Below, piece after piece: positions 49,501 through 62,023 of a DNA stretch of 64,000 bases. The DNA lies in contig JADWOT020000006.1 of NCBI GenBank assembly GCA_036345935.2, positions 20,124,519 through 20,188,518 of the forward strand, read 5' to 3'. Numbering within the stretch: the stretch's first letter is position 1; every line of letters starts with the position of its first letter. Both the position numbers and the translations under genes were made by a program. The stretch comes from Taenia hydatigena (Eukaryota > Platyhelminthes > Cestoda > Cyclophyllidea > Taeniidae). Under the pieces are notes generated by a model. It made no database searches and was not told where the DNA came from. It saw nothing but the letters and a program-made list of their open reading frames with translations.

Positions 49501-52500
49501 CCAATGAATAATATCAGCCTCGTAGTGCAAATGGCTCGCTATTATGAAGGTCCGGAGAGCCCTGTACTCGTTCTGTACGATAGTTACCCCTATGATGATG
49601 GCGTCTTTCACAACCATCCGATCATGGACGTAAGTGAGGTCCACAGTTGCACACTGAACAGCATGGGTGGTGTCTTGGTCCACCTTCTATTGTAAAATCA
49701 TTCTCATCCTCCGCAACAGCCTTATAGAAGTCGCGGAGTGAACGAGGGTTGGGAGGTGCTAGTGATTGGAGATGAGGGGAGCATGGAGGCGGAATCCCTA
49801 CGCGACTGTCTGTTCGTGCTGGGTGACGGGACAGGGTTTCCCCGCAACAGTCACTACTTCAATGGTCCGCTCGACTCCAGCACCAAATATGCGTATGACC
49901 TGTTCACTTAATTGGTTTGAGTACATAGTGTGTATTGTGTTAATTACGGTGCTGTTTCCTCCTCACAGGGTCAGGTTGAGGCTGTACTCACCACTTGGCT
50001 ATGCTACGACGCGTCCGGTTTATTTACAAACTGCTGGTGGGTAAATTTCTCCAAACAATCCTACGACTCTTCAAGTGGAGGTGTAGTAGCAGGGAGTCCT
50101 TTCAGTAGCTGATTGTTTGAAGTGCCATGTGCTTAGAGCAAATGCATCATCATTCTTATTGCGCTACAAGCATATTTTGGCACATTCGAGTGTGTGTGTG
50201 TGTAAGTGTGGAGCTGTTTGTAATCGCATTCTTTGCCCCTTAGATGTGCCAATATATACGTCAATGGTGATAGGGATTCCCATGGGGGCAGTCGTGTTGC
50301 TTACGATGGGCTTCACACTGTACAGGCGTCTTCGCCTCAAATGGATGCAGTCGCAAATTCCACTGGAATTAGAAGAATATCAGTAGGCTCCTATTCGATG
50401 CTTTGCGTGTGAGAGATTCAAAGATAGGATTAGTGAAGATAAGTAGATGCGATCCTCAACTTTGAAGCAACTTTGTTTTCCAATAGCTTCATTTTATTTA
50501 TTCCGAAGGTGCGGCACCGGTAAAGTACATGTTCTCTCATCGGTGTGTTTAGAAGCAAGCTTATTGTGTCCATGTTTGTTGATTATTTTTTGCATTTGTT
50601 GATTGGGCATTTTTTGGGAGTGGGGGATGTATGAGGAGTGTAATGTCTTTCTTGTCATTTTAGCGAACTTTATAAACGCAACCCTCCGAGGTAAATGACG
50701 TTGCTTTACTTGAATGTCTGCCTGTGAATGGGATTTAAACAGCATTCCTTGGTAGCAGTATGCGCTGTAGAATGGCATCTTGTTTCTTAGTATTTTATCG
50801 TGTGATTAAAATGCAGATAAGGTTGGCGAGTATCCCCAATCTTATCTGTAGTCGCAATAAGACATGCCATTATAGGGGTCTAAAAGATTGTAAGCGTGCA
50901 CAAGAGTAGTGAGGCTATATTCCATCAGATAAAATGACTTCTCGAGTATTTGTGATGTTTTGTTTTCTTTCTCTTTCTAGACATGTAAAATTTAGTGTCT
51001 CCTACATTCACCCGGGAGAATTGCTGCAAACTAAAATGTAAGTTGATGCAGCAAGGTGGTGTATGGGGAGGGGGCTGGAAGTGTACGTAGAGTGTTTTGT
51101 TGCTTAACTTTCAGCGTTTCGCCGGTGGACATAGGGGATTTCAATGCCTACGTGTTCTGTCTGCTCAATGGACCGGACCGCAGTTTGAACATTCAATATC
51201 GAGTAAGGCCACCATTGGTTGGAGAGACAACCAATTGGCACTGAGTAGGAAGTTGATTGGAGTTTCCAATAATGGTAGTCCTTTTTCATTGGATAGTGTG
51301 GTGTGAGTAGACAGACCTAAACAAGTACCGCAGAAGGGTAACTGGGTGTAAGTGTCCCAGTCGAGCATGTGCAGGTAATCAAGTAGCTGCATGTGTTTGT
51401 AGGAGGTGAAACCTTGCTCACCGAGACACGGGCCAAGTGCGCATTTCACAGTCCGGTGCTATTCACGTTTATTTCAATGCCACCAGATTTGGGTGAGGTT
51501 GATGGGTGTAATGAATGTTTGCTTAGCCAAAGTGCAATGTCGAGGATCGTCTCCACTTGCAAGGTGGCATGTTGCACTTTCGTAGCCTGCTTGAGGAGAG
51601 TGAGAAAGGCATTGTTTTTTGCCACGGTGTGTGAGATTCATTTGCCCATTGCTTTAGCACATTCAACATTTCGAATGTGAAGAAGTAACTGGCTTTGGAT
51701 CAGGATCATTGTAGTATCTCTTGTTGTCTAGAAACGCAAATTGTCTGTTTGCTGCATTACTTGGTGTCACACATGTGAGCCTGGGGGTCTTATTTACGAG
51801 AAATGGTTCGTCACACATGTGCTGGGGTGTGACCTAATAGAAACTAGTCCGAACCGAGTGCTGATTTTCGCAATTCAACCTTAAGCGTTATTGTAGGTGC
51901 CAGAGAGTGGAACTTCAAATGTTGTTTAAATACAGCTTGCTACTTCCACTGCTGTTTTATCAGACTCTGAAAGTGTGTAAGGACTCCTTGCCAAAAGATG
52001 GAAGATCAAGTAAGAATAAGGAGGTGACACATTTGAGGCATGTGCTTCTCTGAATAACCTCTCGTGCAGGCAGGAGATGTCCTACGTTTATTTGTTTATT
52101 GAGGTAAAAGCTTGCAATAGTTAAGAATGGACGTGAATTCTTTTGGGTTATTTGCGGGATTAGCTTGCGCTAGACTTTTAGAACTTCCCATGCATGCTGG
52201 TTACACAGGTGGAGGCTTGTGTTGCTCTATTTCATTCTCAAATGCAAATGCATTCTCGACGTATTTTAGCTTCTCCATGTGATGATCAATCAACAGGCGA
52301 ATCGTTTCCAACTGACCTCAAAGATAGCTGATCTGCTTGCGGGCAAATTAAAGCATCCACCACCTTGTGCGCTCCTTCCTTACTTCTTTCACCCACTGTA
52401 ATAGCATGTTGTTTTGAATGTGGAAAGCGTTTGACCTTGACCGAGCAGCCAACTAATAAGTGGAGTAAAGCTTTGATTATTTCCGTCTTTGCAGATGATC

Positions 52501-54052
52501 AGTCCGTTGTGTTGCTGGGAGTATCCTGGATGCAACTTGTAGGAGCTCCAACATCTCGGAATGACGTGGTAACTTTATTGTCACGAGTTCCTATGCTACT
52601 TCAATCGACAATTCAGTAGGGGTTGTCCTCGTGTAATGTGCTGTCCTTACCACGTCCTTTGATTAGCGAAATGAACAGTGAGTGTGCGCTTTCAGAGGGA
52701 TATCACCACGACAGCAGTCTTCATCGACGCAAGCTACGTGTGCGCGCCAGACTACGAGAGGCAGTCGGGCAGCGCTCGCGTTGCACCCAACCATCGACAT
52801 CCCGATTTCATCATTGCCACATCGCCGACACGCAGCACTGTGGGTGATTTTCTCTTCATGCTGGTGCGACAGCGTGTTAAACTGCTAATCATGCTGGATG
52901 AGTGAGTTCGTCTTTCTACCATCATGCAGCCGTGTTTTCTTAGTCACCAGCTCGCTAACAGTAGGCAATTGACAGTGCTTTGATGGTGGTGAGCAGACAA
53001 CCTGTGAGTTGAAGAAGGGGAAACGTTATGTTTTGAGTGAACGTCAAGTGGGTGGAGAAGTGGAGTAGAGAAAGTCGACTTTACAGTAAATTAATGCAAA
53101 CGCCTCTGGGTTTGATGCGACGTGGAAGCGGAGGATCTCAACCAATGTCTACTTTATTAGAAGGACCAGATGTGTAGGGGGCTGCGCCTCTTGTCTGAGT
53201 CAGCATAGCGAATGGCAGGTCACACTAGACACTTGGGCATGTTCGTGACACACTTGATCCACTCCAGAAGGGAACATTGGTTTGCGTTTTCACTTAACCG
53301 GAGGCACCTTTGGGATTGGTTTAGCTTGCGAATGGTGAATGAAAGTGCTGTGACATCGATGGTTGTGGACGGAGAAGAGGAGGACTGTGCTGCAACGGTT
53401 TCCTACTGGCCAGATGGGAACACCGACGGCGGTGATGGAATAGTGGAGATGGGAAACTTCTTCTCGACATACCACGTCTGTCAGGTGGCGCGACATGCTG
53501 AGAAGCGCACGCATGACTGCTGTCGTCGAATGCTCTCTGTCACTCCTGTGGATGTCATGCAGGTGCGTTTGGGAAAGAACGACTGTTTGAACGTTCACAC
53601 ACCCACCTCAGATCCACGAATTTAATCATTCATCTAGTTGTCAGAAGACATTCTCATTGAGGTGCAACTTGGCCATTTAACAGTGAAGCAACGCAGATCG
53701 ACGAGAAGACTGGAGGTTGTTTCAAGCCTGTTTTTGTTATTGGGTGACTAGAGTATAGAGCGACACTAAAGTATTGTCAAATGTATTGGCGATCATGTTT
53801 CTGACTTGCTGAAAACTACTTAAGTGGAGGATTCGAGTACAAAATTGTGTGCTATTTGAAACTCGCATGCTTCTTTGGATTAGCAAAATTTGTACATGAT
53901 GAAGCATGGATTGTTCACCCTGTTCAATTTACACGTAGCCTTGGCCACTCGTCCAGCTCCACTTCACCGGTTGGTCACGACATGGTGTTCCGCGTGTGGA
54001 CATTTTCTATCACTTCGTCATCAAATGCGAGCGCTCTTCGTTGGCGCTGTAA
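46569..54052 (+). pseudogene. Receptor-type protein tyrosine phosphatase (copy 3), truncated in the PTP domain
   Basis: Exons are 46569-46765 (proposed upstream exon), 47925-48191, 48993-49292, 49373-49629, 49720-49892, 49969-50036, 50244-50382, 51115-51202, 51403-51492, 52449-52568, 52696-52901, 53325-53562 and 53939 onward. The last exon carries the WSRHGVP loop and then, after 54028, changes into spacer sequence. Read through, it adds only a few foreign residues (…VIKC-ERSSLAL) before TAA at 54050-54052. The P-loop and Q-loop exons are absent, so no phosphatase activity is possible. The ectodomain and membrane helix are intact, so a membrane protein could still be made. Compared with copy 1 there is a Val to Ile change in the first FN3 exon (…MQWSISIAS) and a 25-bp intronic deletion near 51768. 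Confidence 0.75.
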
Positions 54053-57000
54053 TGAAGACGGCAGACTGAATGTGGTTATGCTGAATTAGAAAGCAGGTGA
54101 CGGCGCTTCTCGCCTAACATTGAGGACCACTTGGTCTTTGTGAATTGTTATTCGTGGACCATATTCAACATCAGAGGCGACATCGTCATTTGCAGGTTGA
54201 GTGTGTCATACCTAACACGTACGGAAGCAGCCGCACCGACGCCTCATTTCGGTTCCTCCAAAGGAATTATGCGGAAAGTTGGAAGAGCTAGACCTAACCA
54301 GAATCAACAGACATGACACTTTTCGTACAGTTCGATGCAAATCATCTCACCCTTCGTAGAAATTGTTAACCTGCTAACTTCTTAACGCTTAAGTCGCTTC
54401 TTGGCTGGCCAACAAGCGGAATAGACAACCAAGTTACCCATTCGGAGACATAGCATCGTAGCTAGGTGGACTGCTGAGGCATGTCATCAACTCAACCTAC
54501 CCCACGCCCTAGCTATTACTTTGCCGGCAAAAAGCAGTTTGAGACGCTAAGTTTTCCATAATGTGGGAGACTAGACGTCAATTGACCATACACAAAGGCG
54601 CACTACAGGACTCTCGATGGACAAGAGGTGAGAAACGAGACGCAGTCTCCTCACATCCTGTAGGGCAAACCAGGAATAGCGTCGTGTTGTTAAAGCACAC
54701 GACAAGGTGCACACAGAAAAGAGCTCATTCATGGTGTTGGTGATCCTTGAGGTGAGTGTAGCGCTAAATACAGAGATTTAAGAGGAGTACAGTTATCGAC
54801 GCCAAACCAGGCGTCAATAACATCCCTAGCTACGACGGTCATAGTTTCAGGCAAGATGACGATGACTGCGGTGGTGATATGGGACCGCCGAGTGTCGAGT
54901 ATTGATAGGAGATCACATACTTGTCAGTCTCGTTGCCAGAAAGACATAGAGTAACGCCGTTTTTGATTCGCTCCCATCTCATCACCCCATAGTGATGGTG
55001 GCAGAACTCTGGCTGCTTTGGTATATCGGTGTGTTTGAAATGGGTTTAGATGGCTGACACATCATCCTTGGCGATTAGCATTCATTGAATGTACGTCACC
55101 ATTTCAATTTGCCCTTACCCACCCTCTTCAACGAGCATAGCCCTTATCACTCTTCACAGTTTGTTATGTTACAGATGGAGACCGCCACATACTCGCCACC
55201 ACTCCCTTCGTTTCAAGCAATTGGAGAGCATGGAGGGCAGAACAAGAGCCTAATCCATTGCACAGTCTTGCGAATGCCTGGGTAAACTGCTGTTGTTACT
55301 TTCAGTAATTGCTCAGAGGAGAGCAGCTTCGCTCTGTCGTGAAGCCATCCACCCGCCAATGTCGACCAAGAGCATTCGAAAGAGCCTTCAGCAGGGTCCG
55401 TTATCATAATGCATAGCTTCCATCGCACTAGAGCGCTGCTTGCCTACAAAGTGGGAGATGCTTAAGCACTTGCAGTGTTTCAGGTTGAATAAAAATCGAC
55501 CTCACTCTCAGCTATAAAGTGTTCAGTAAGCATTCCTCATTTGACCAATTCCTCGTAAGGTCATTTAAATAGCAGTAAGATGTGCACATACAGCAGGGAC
55601 TTGCTATCGTTTCTGCTTAGCACATCCTGCAGCCATGTGGCTCTTTTTCTGGAATAGATTAGCTGGCTTTCCTAATCACATGATCGCCTCGGTAATCCAC
55701 TCCAATTCCAAACATGCAAACAAGGTGTTGCTACGTTAGACTTAAGAGTTCCTGCAATGATGATTTGAATGCGTAATATAGGCTAGCAATCATTTTTAGA
55801 CTAGAATTTCTTTGTGCCAATGGGACTCTTTTCCTGGTGTAACTTGGCCAGTTCTTTTAGTTACTCCAAATATTCCAGCGTCTATGACTTCCTTCCCAAG
55901 TTCGCCTCTATAACTAGCAAGGCGGGTGAACCACATTTCAAGTTAAGATTAGGAAAAATTTAATAGTGCACTAAAAATGGGATTCCGTATTGCGTGACAT
56001 TTTCGTGAATGCCAACGACGCCTTCACTTCTACCACTCCATCCGTTCTTTCTGCTGAGCGTCATCTTGTCGAAGACAAGGGAATGGCAGAAAGTTTCTTC
56101 CTAATCTAGCCACGCCAGAGTCAGCATGTAAGCTACATAGACATCCCTACTGTTTGCACTAAGCTTGTAAAACTGCAGAATAAAATTAAGAGCAAGTAAA
56201 ATGATTTGGGGGCACTAAGTTAAGGGCTGCCTGCAAAATCCACGTCTGGCTCAGGTATTTGGCACTTGTGCCGTAACACCTCGCGCGCAGCCACTGCTGC
56301 TGAATCTAGGTGAAAGGCGCTGCTTCACAATCATAGTGCGTAGTCGAATAGCCTGTATGAAGCAGACACTTACTCAACCCACAATTCCAACTGGTGGTGA
56401 CTCACAAAAGGCAAGTTCGCCTGTGACCCGGGCAGTAAGCAAAGTCATTGGTAACAGAGATAGTTAGCATCGCTTTAGTGGCGCAAGTAGTCGACTTTGT
56501 ACGGCATCTTGGCGTGATTTATTGTCATGGCATGTTGATGTGACTGGAGGAGAGAGTGTTCCACGAGGAAGTCCACAAGCCAGAGCAGCAGGTGCAGAAG
56601 CAGGTAGATCAGGATGAGTGGTAAAAGATGCAGCATCGGAAGAGAGGATCTTGATGGACCTACAAACCCACGTGCAATTCAAAATACATTTCAACGATTC
56701 TTCTTCTAATCGACCAATAAGTTAGGCACTTGAGCAAGAAACTAATCAATCAGTCAATCGATACACTGAGATGGAATTGTCAGTGGCGCTGTGACAATCT
56801 CACTGAAGGTTCTACGCATGCTGACTTTAAGGAAACAGTAGAAGCGGTGATAGCACTAGAGAGGTGGTGGTTACTTGGCCTCATCCACCTTCCGTTTGCT
56901 TGTGGACAGTGAGAGTGGGTCTGCCGCTGGTGATTTAGGTCAAGGTATTAACCTCAACTTGTTTTCGTCATCCAGCCTAATCAATGAATTGTAATTTAGC

Positions 57001-60000
57001 TCAATCACGTTATGCTGCGAAGTCCGTCTCCACAAATGACTTTGTTTACGCAGACAAGCAACCCTAATCTTGCCTCGGTACAACTCATCGCCATCTCGAT
57101 GTCACCTTCTCTCCTCGTGTCTATCCCTTTCGCACATGCATTTGCCATGCAGCTTGGTACGAGCAATAAGTAGGAGGAGGACGGCAGTTGTCTGTTGCAT
57201 AATTAATACCTGGAGAAGTTGTGTGATTTAGCAAGGCAATGCGAGCTTGCGTCTCATGACTATCAAGTAGGGATTGTCAGATCCTCGTGTAATGTGGGTA
57301 GAAGACAATCACCTAAGAAGTGCGCAAGCGAAATGACTTGACAAGCCAATAACCACTGAACGCGGCCTTTTACAATAACCACCTACAGACGAGTGTTTCC
57401 TTTGAGGAAACACATAAGAGACAATGATGAGGAAAGCATCTCGTCATCCATGTGAAGTGCTTGGAGCCGGCGAGTGAGTCTTGCCCAACACACTGGTCTA
57501 CTGTGGACAGCCAATGCGCCTCGCCTTATTACACCGACGTTAATCCAGTATTCAGCGAATTGCATTCAAATCAACTTTGTATACTTCCACAACCTCAGCT
57601 TGCTGATGACTAATTGAGATCATTTACTACGCATTCTTGCTGTTTCCTCTTAGTCTTCAACACGTCATCGGTCAGGAAACAGTGCTAAAACAGTGACTCG
57701 CTGAGTTTCGGTCACGGAGGCCAGCTGCTCGTGTGGCCATTACCCACTTCACTGGATCGGGATACAACACTCTCCGGTTAATGATTTGAGGATGTCATCA
57801 AACTCTGGTGGAGCAGAGAATTCAATGTGTCACTTCTATGCGCAGATGTCAGGCCTGTGGCCAGTGCATTCACAGTGGCATCTGTCGTACGAATTGACGA
57901 CCTTTGGTGCGTCCGAATGTCTCGCGTCCCACCACCTGCCTTTTCTCCCTCCTTCATCTATCCACACCCCTTTCCCTACTTCCTGGTTGCTTGCACGTAT
58001 ACTCAGCAAGAAAAGCCCTCATTGAACACGAATCTTGTAACGAAGGCGTAGTCAGAAATGCTGAGATGGACGAGAGTTCTGAACGTGCATCACTGATCTC
58101 TACTAATCATTCCGTAACCATCGCCTATATAAGCATCCTCAAACACTTAGACGATTAGTGGGAAACACTAAGTGAGGTGGCTGATTGCCTTTCCTTGCAG
58201 CTTTCCTTTCATCGCCACATCATTGCATTGGCGTCTGAGGCTGCGTCTGCAATATCTCGCGTAGTTGCAGCCACTGATCACCTTATGCCAACATTCGGTG
58301 ATGAACCATGCATTGACCATACGCCAGTTAAGGTGGACTCAGACGTGGTGGGTCGTTTTGGAAAAGGCGGAGGAAAAGCTCTGTTGACGCCTCAAGGTCA
58401 GAAGAAATACAGCGCATCATGCAACCATGTTTTCTTACTCATCGGCTTGCTAACAGTAGGCAATTGACAGTGCTTTGATGGTGGTGAGCAGACAACCTGT
58501 GAGTTGGAGAAGGGGAAACGGGGTCACATGAAACAACGCTTCGATTTGGGTGAATATCAAGTGGATGGAGAAGTGGCTTAGAGGAAGTCGACTTTACGGT
58601 AAATTAATGCAAACGTCTGTCCGACGCAACTCATGCAGCGTCGAGTACACCTTCACGAGGCTAAAGCAGATGGATGAAAGAAGGATTGTGAGCCAACCCA
58701 CCTCGATCCATTGGACAACCGCGCGTCATCCACCAAGTCCGCATGTCTCGCCTCCTCATCACAGTGCACACGAGCGTAACGATTGCGCGACTGCATCTGC
58801 ACCAACGACGGTGTCGCTCAACGCATCTCCTCGCTGTTTTCTTCTCGTCGCAAGCTCATCGTATTCACTTCCACCAAAAAGCATACTGGAGCTCGCAGAC
58901 AATCTTTGGGCAATCTGCTCTTGTTGAAGCAGGATAAGTGAACCTCTGGTCACGTCGTCCGCAAAGCTTAGACGAAAGTCCAAGTATGTCTTCAATGCGG
59001 AGTCAGCCTAAGGTAGCCTCCTCCCTAACGCTCTGATGCGGTGGGTTTTGTCTGATCTGGAGGCGTCCACAAAACTTCTCATCCACCGCTTCCTAAACAG
59101 GATGCAAATCACTTGTTCTCCTGCTTCGTTGGAACAAACATCACGTAGAGAGAACCGTACCACAACAAAATACCACCCATTTGTTATTTTGTGTAGTGTT
59201 CATTTTTATTAAAAGTTCTTCACTTTTACTGTCTGCCAGTTTGTGTTGCCGGTTCTGTTTCGATTGGTGCGAAGCTTTTTTTTGTTTTTACCACACGTTG
59301 CCCGCCAACGATATTGAATGAATATTAGCCTTTTGAAGCATGCTACGAATCCGACTTTCACTGGAGGCGCCAGCCACCTCTGCACTGTAACGCACACAGT
59401 TGATACTGATGCAATCCACACTACAATACGCGTCTTGTTTGTTTAACTTACGTTCTTGAGTAAGGCTGACTCGGTTGGTCACCTGCGTCATGCCAGTAGC
59501 CCTTCTGTTCGTCGAATATGAGTGCATATTCCTTCTGCATCCACCGAGAGGATGAGGGGCACTGCATTGGTGACGATGGATGGCGACTTTAGTGGAAATA
59601 CAGCCTATTAGAGTGGTGAGAAAGAGGCGAGCGTATTATGACTCCACATCGAAAGCGTACTTGGATCTCCTCTAAGCTAAGGGTTGCTCATACTGCCTTA
59701 GCGCAAGCGCATTTGGGAAGCATATCCGAAAGCTCAGGTATGCCTTCTGGTGCAAGTGAATGCGATGATTTGACGAGGAAAGGAAACCTGCAAGGAGATG
59801 CGATCAGCCACCTCACCTAGTGTTACTCACCAACCGACTAAGTGATTAACGATGCTTACACAGGCGGTGTGTAGGGAATGACTAATGGAGATTTGTGATG
59901 TGCGTTGAGGACACTCGTTCACCCCAGCATTTGTGGCGACGCCTTCCTTACAAGATCCGTGTTCAATAAACGCTTTTCCTTCGAAATATACATGCAAGCA

Positions 60001-60283
60001 AATCAAAAGTACAGAAAACTAAGAATGGGTGGATTGGACGTGTCGATTTGTTCTCTGTGTCCTTCATCATTTAGCGCTTGAGGTGAATTCACGCCTTGTC
60101 TGTTGTCTCCCTCCTGCCTGACTCTGCTGCAATCTGAGCAACGAAGACAAATCCGTTTGAGTCCTTTCCATTTCTACGGATCCATTCGCCGAAGGAGAAT
60201 TTATTTAGCGTCTATATTTCCTATGTGTCCTTCCCCCTACTAAAGGCCTTCTGCTCACAAGACCTTGCCTCCTTATAAGTCTA
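54029..60283 (+). repeat. Direct repeat, second copy (of 21539-27840)
   Basis: The same order and orientation as the first copy is kept across spacer, 230-bp and 180-bp repeats and Wee1-like fragment C. The junction at 54028/54029 has only a 2-bp overlap (GC). The right junction at 60283 jumps to an inverted piece related to 24000-24092. No gene is recognised between 54053 and 58613. Confidence 0.9.
58614..59567 (-). pseudogene. 5' fragment of Wee1-like gene (copy C), broken
   Basis: This is a third inverted fragment with the same kinase-domain truncation as copies A and B, and a further loss of 82 bp at about 59098. Its first two exons again read through as an intact 82-residue frame (59288-59567, with a 31-nt intron), with a few substitutions from copies A and B. 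It faces the complete gene at 60837 tail-out, forming inverted repeat III. Confidence 0.6.
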
Positions 60284-60403
60284 CCACCCATCCTGATCTA
60301 CTTGCTTCTGCACCCGCTGCTCTGGCTTGTGGACTTCCTCGTGGAACACTCTCTCCTCTAGTCACATCAACATGCCGTGACAATAAAGCACGCCTTCCTT
60401 CTC
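60284..60403 (-). repeat. Inverted piece related to 24000-24092, at the centre of inverted repeat III
   Basis: About 120 bp here is the reverse complement of spacer sequence around 23985-24092 (landmarks GAGTGTTCCACGAGGAAGTC and CATGGCATGTTGATGTGAC in that orientation). It separates the left arm (about 58614-60000) from the right arm (about 60404-62023). Confidence 0.75.
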
Positions 60404-62023
60404 CACCTACATGCATATTTCGAAGGAAAAGCGTTCATTAAACATGGATCATGTAACAAGGGCGTCGTCGGATATTTCTAATTAAACGAGTATTGTCAAC
60501 GTGCGTCACAAATCTCCATTACTCATTCCCTACACACCGCCTATGTAAGCATCATTAATCACTTGGTCGGTCAGTGAGTAACACTAAGTGAGGTGGTTGA
60601 TCGCGTCTCCTTGCAGGTTTCCTTTCGTCGCCAAATCATCGCATTTACTCGCACCAAAAGGCATACCTGAGCTTTCGGATATGCTTCCCAAATGCGCTTG
60701 CGCTAAAGCAGTATGAGTAATCCTTAGCTTAGAGGAGATCCAAGTATGCTTTCGCTGTGGAGTCATAATACGCTCGCCTCTTTCCCAGCACTCTAATAGG
60801 CTGTATTTCCACTAAAGTCGCCATCCATCGTCACCAATGCAGTGCCCCTCATCCTCTCGGTGGATGCAGAAGGAATATGCACCCATATTCGACGAACAGA
60901 AGGGCTACTGGCATGACGCAGGTGACCAACCGGGTCAGCCTTACTCAAGAACGTAAGTTAAACAAACAACACACGTATTGCAGTGTGGATTGCGTCAGTA
61001 TCAACTGTGTGCGTAAAGCACACCGAGAAATCACGCGTTACAGCGCAAAGGCGGTTGACGCCTCCAGTGAGTCGGATTCGTAGCATACTTCAAAAGGCCA
61101 ATATTTACCCAATATCGTTGGCGGGCAACGTGTGGTAAGGACGAAACAAACGCTTCGCAACAATTAAAACAAAGCTCACGTTACACTTCAACTGGCAGGT
61201 AGTAGAGGCGGAGAACTTTTTATAAAAATGAACACTACACAAAATAACAAATGGGTGGTATTTTGTTGTGGTATGGTTCTCTCTACGTGATATTTGTTTA
61301 AACGAAGCAGGAGAGCAAGTCATTTGCATCCTGTGGAATGTTCGAGTGTGACGCGTCGGAGTGTGGGTCTGTCTCGAGGTCACCTCGTGGTGTTGAGGCC
61401 GCTGATCAGCCAGTGAAGGTGGGGTTTTCCTCACCCAGACCCTGTAGGCCGTTTCGGAAGCGGTGGATGAGAAGTTTTGTGGACGCCTCCAGCTCTGAAG
61501 AAATCCACCGCATCAGAGCGTTGGGGGATAGGTTGAGCCTTGTTGACTCCGCATTGAAGACATACTTGGACTTTCGTCTAAGCTTTGCGGAGAGCATGAC
61601 TAGGGGTTCACTCATCCTGCTTCAACGAAAGCAGATTTCCCAAAGATTGTCTGCAAGTCCCAGTATGCTTTTTGGTGGAAGTGAATGCGATGAGGTCGCG
61701 ACGAGAAGAAAACAACGGGAAGACGCGTTGAGCGACCTCAATCAAAGGTGTTACGCGTGTCTGTCTGAGCGGATTGCCTCCGAAGTCGAGAGGCATGTGA
61801 TGTGCGAGGAGGCGACACCGTCGCTGGTGCAGACGCAGTCACGCAATCGTTACGCTCGTGTGCACTGTGATGAGGAGGAGGCGAGACACGCGGACTTGGT
61901 GGATGACGCGTGGTTGTCCAATGGATCGAGGTGGGTTGGCTCACAATCCTTCTTTCATCCATCTGCTTTAGCCTCGTGAAGGTGTACTCGACGCTGCATG
62001 AGTTGTGTCGGACAGACGGTGGT
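60404..62023 (+). repeat. Inverted repeat III, right arm
   Basis: This arm matches about 58614-60000 on the opposite strand (coordinate sum 120404 in the well-conserved part). It is clearly more diverged than the arms of repeats I and II. It holds a decayed 230-bp repeat (to about 60640) and the 5' half of the complete Wee1-like gene. Confidence 0.75.

Larger units (their letters stand above)
41895..54028 (-). repeat. Inverted repeat II, right arm
   Basis: This is the reverse complement of 29213-41375. It starts immediately after the gap, inside the METTL3 intron before the last exon, and ends at 54028 in the middle of a receptor-PTP exon. Confidence 0.9.
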
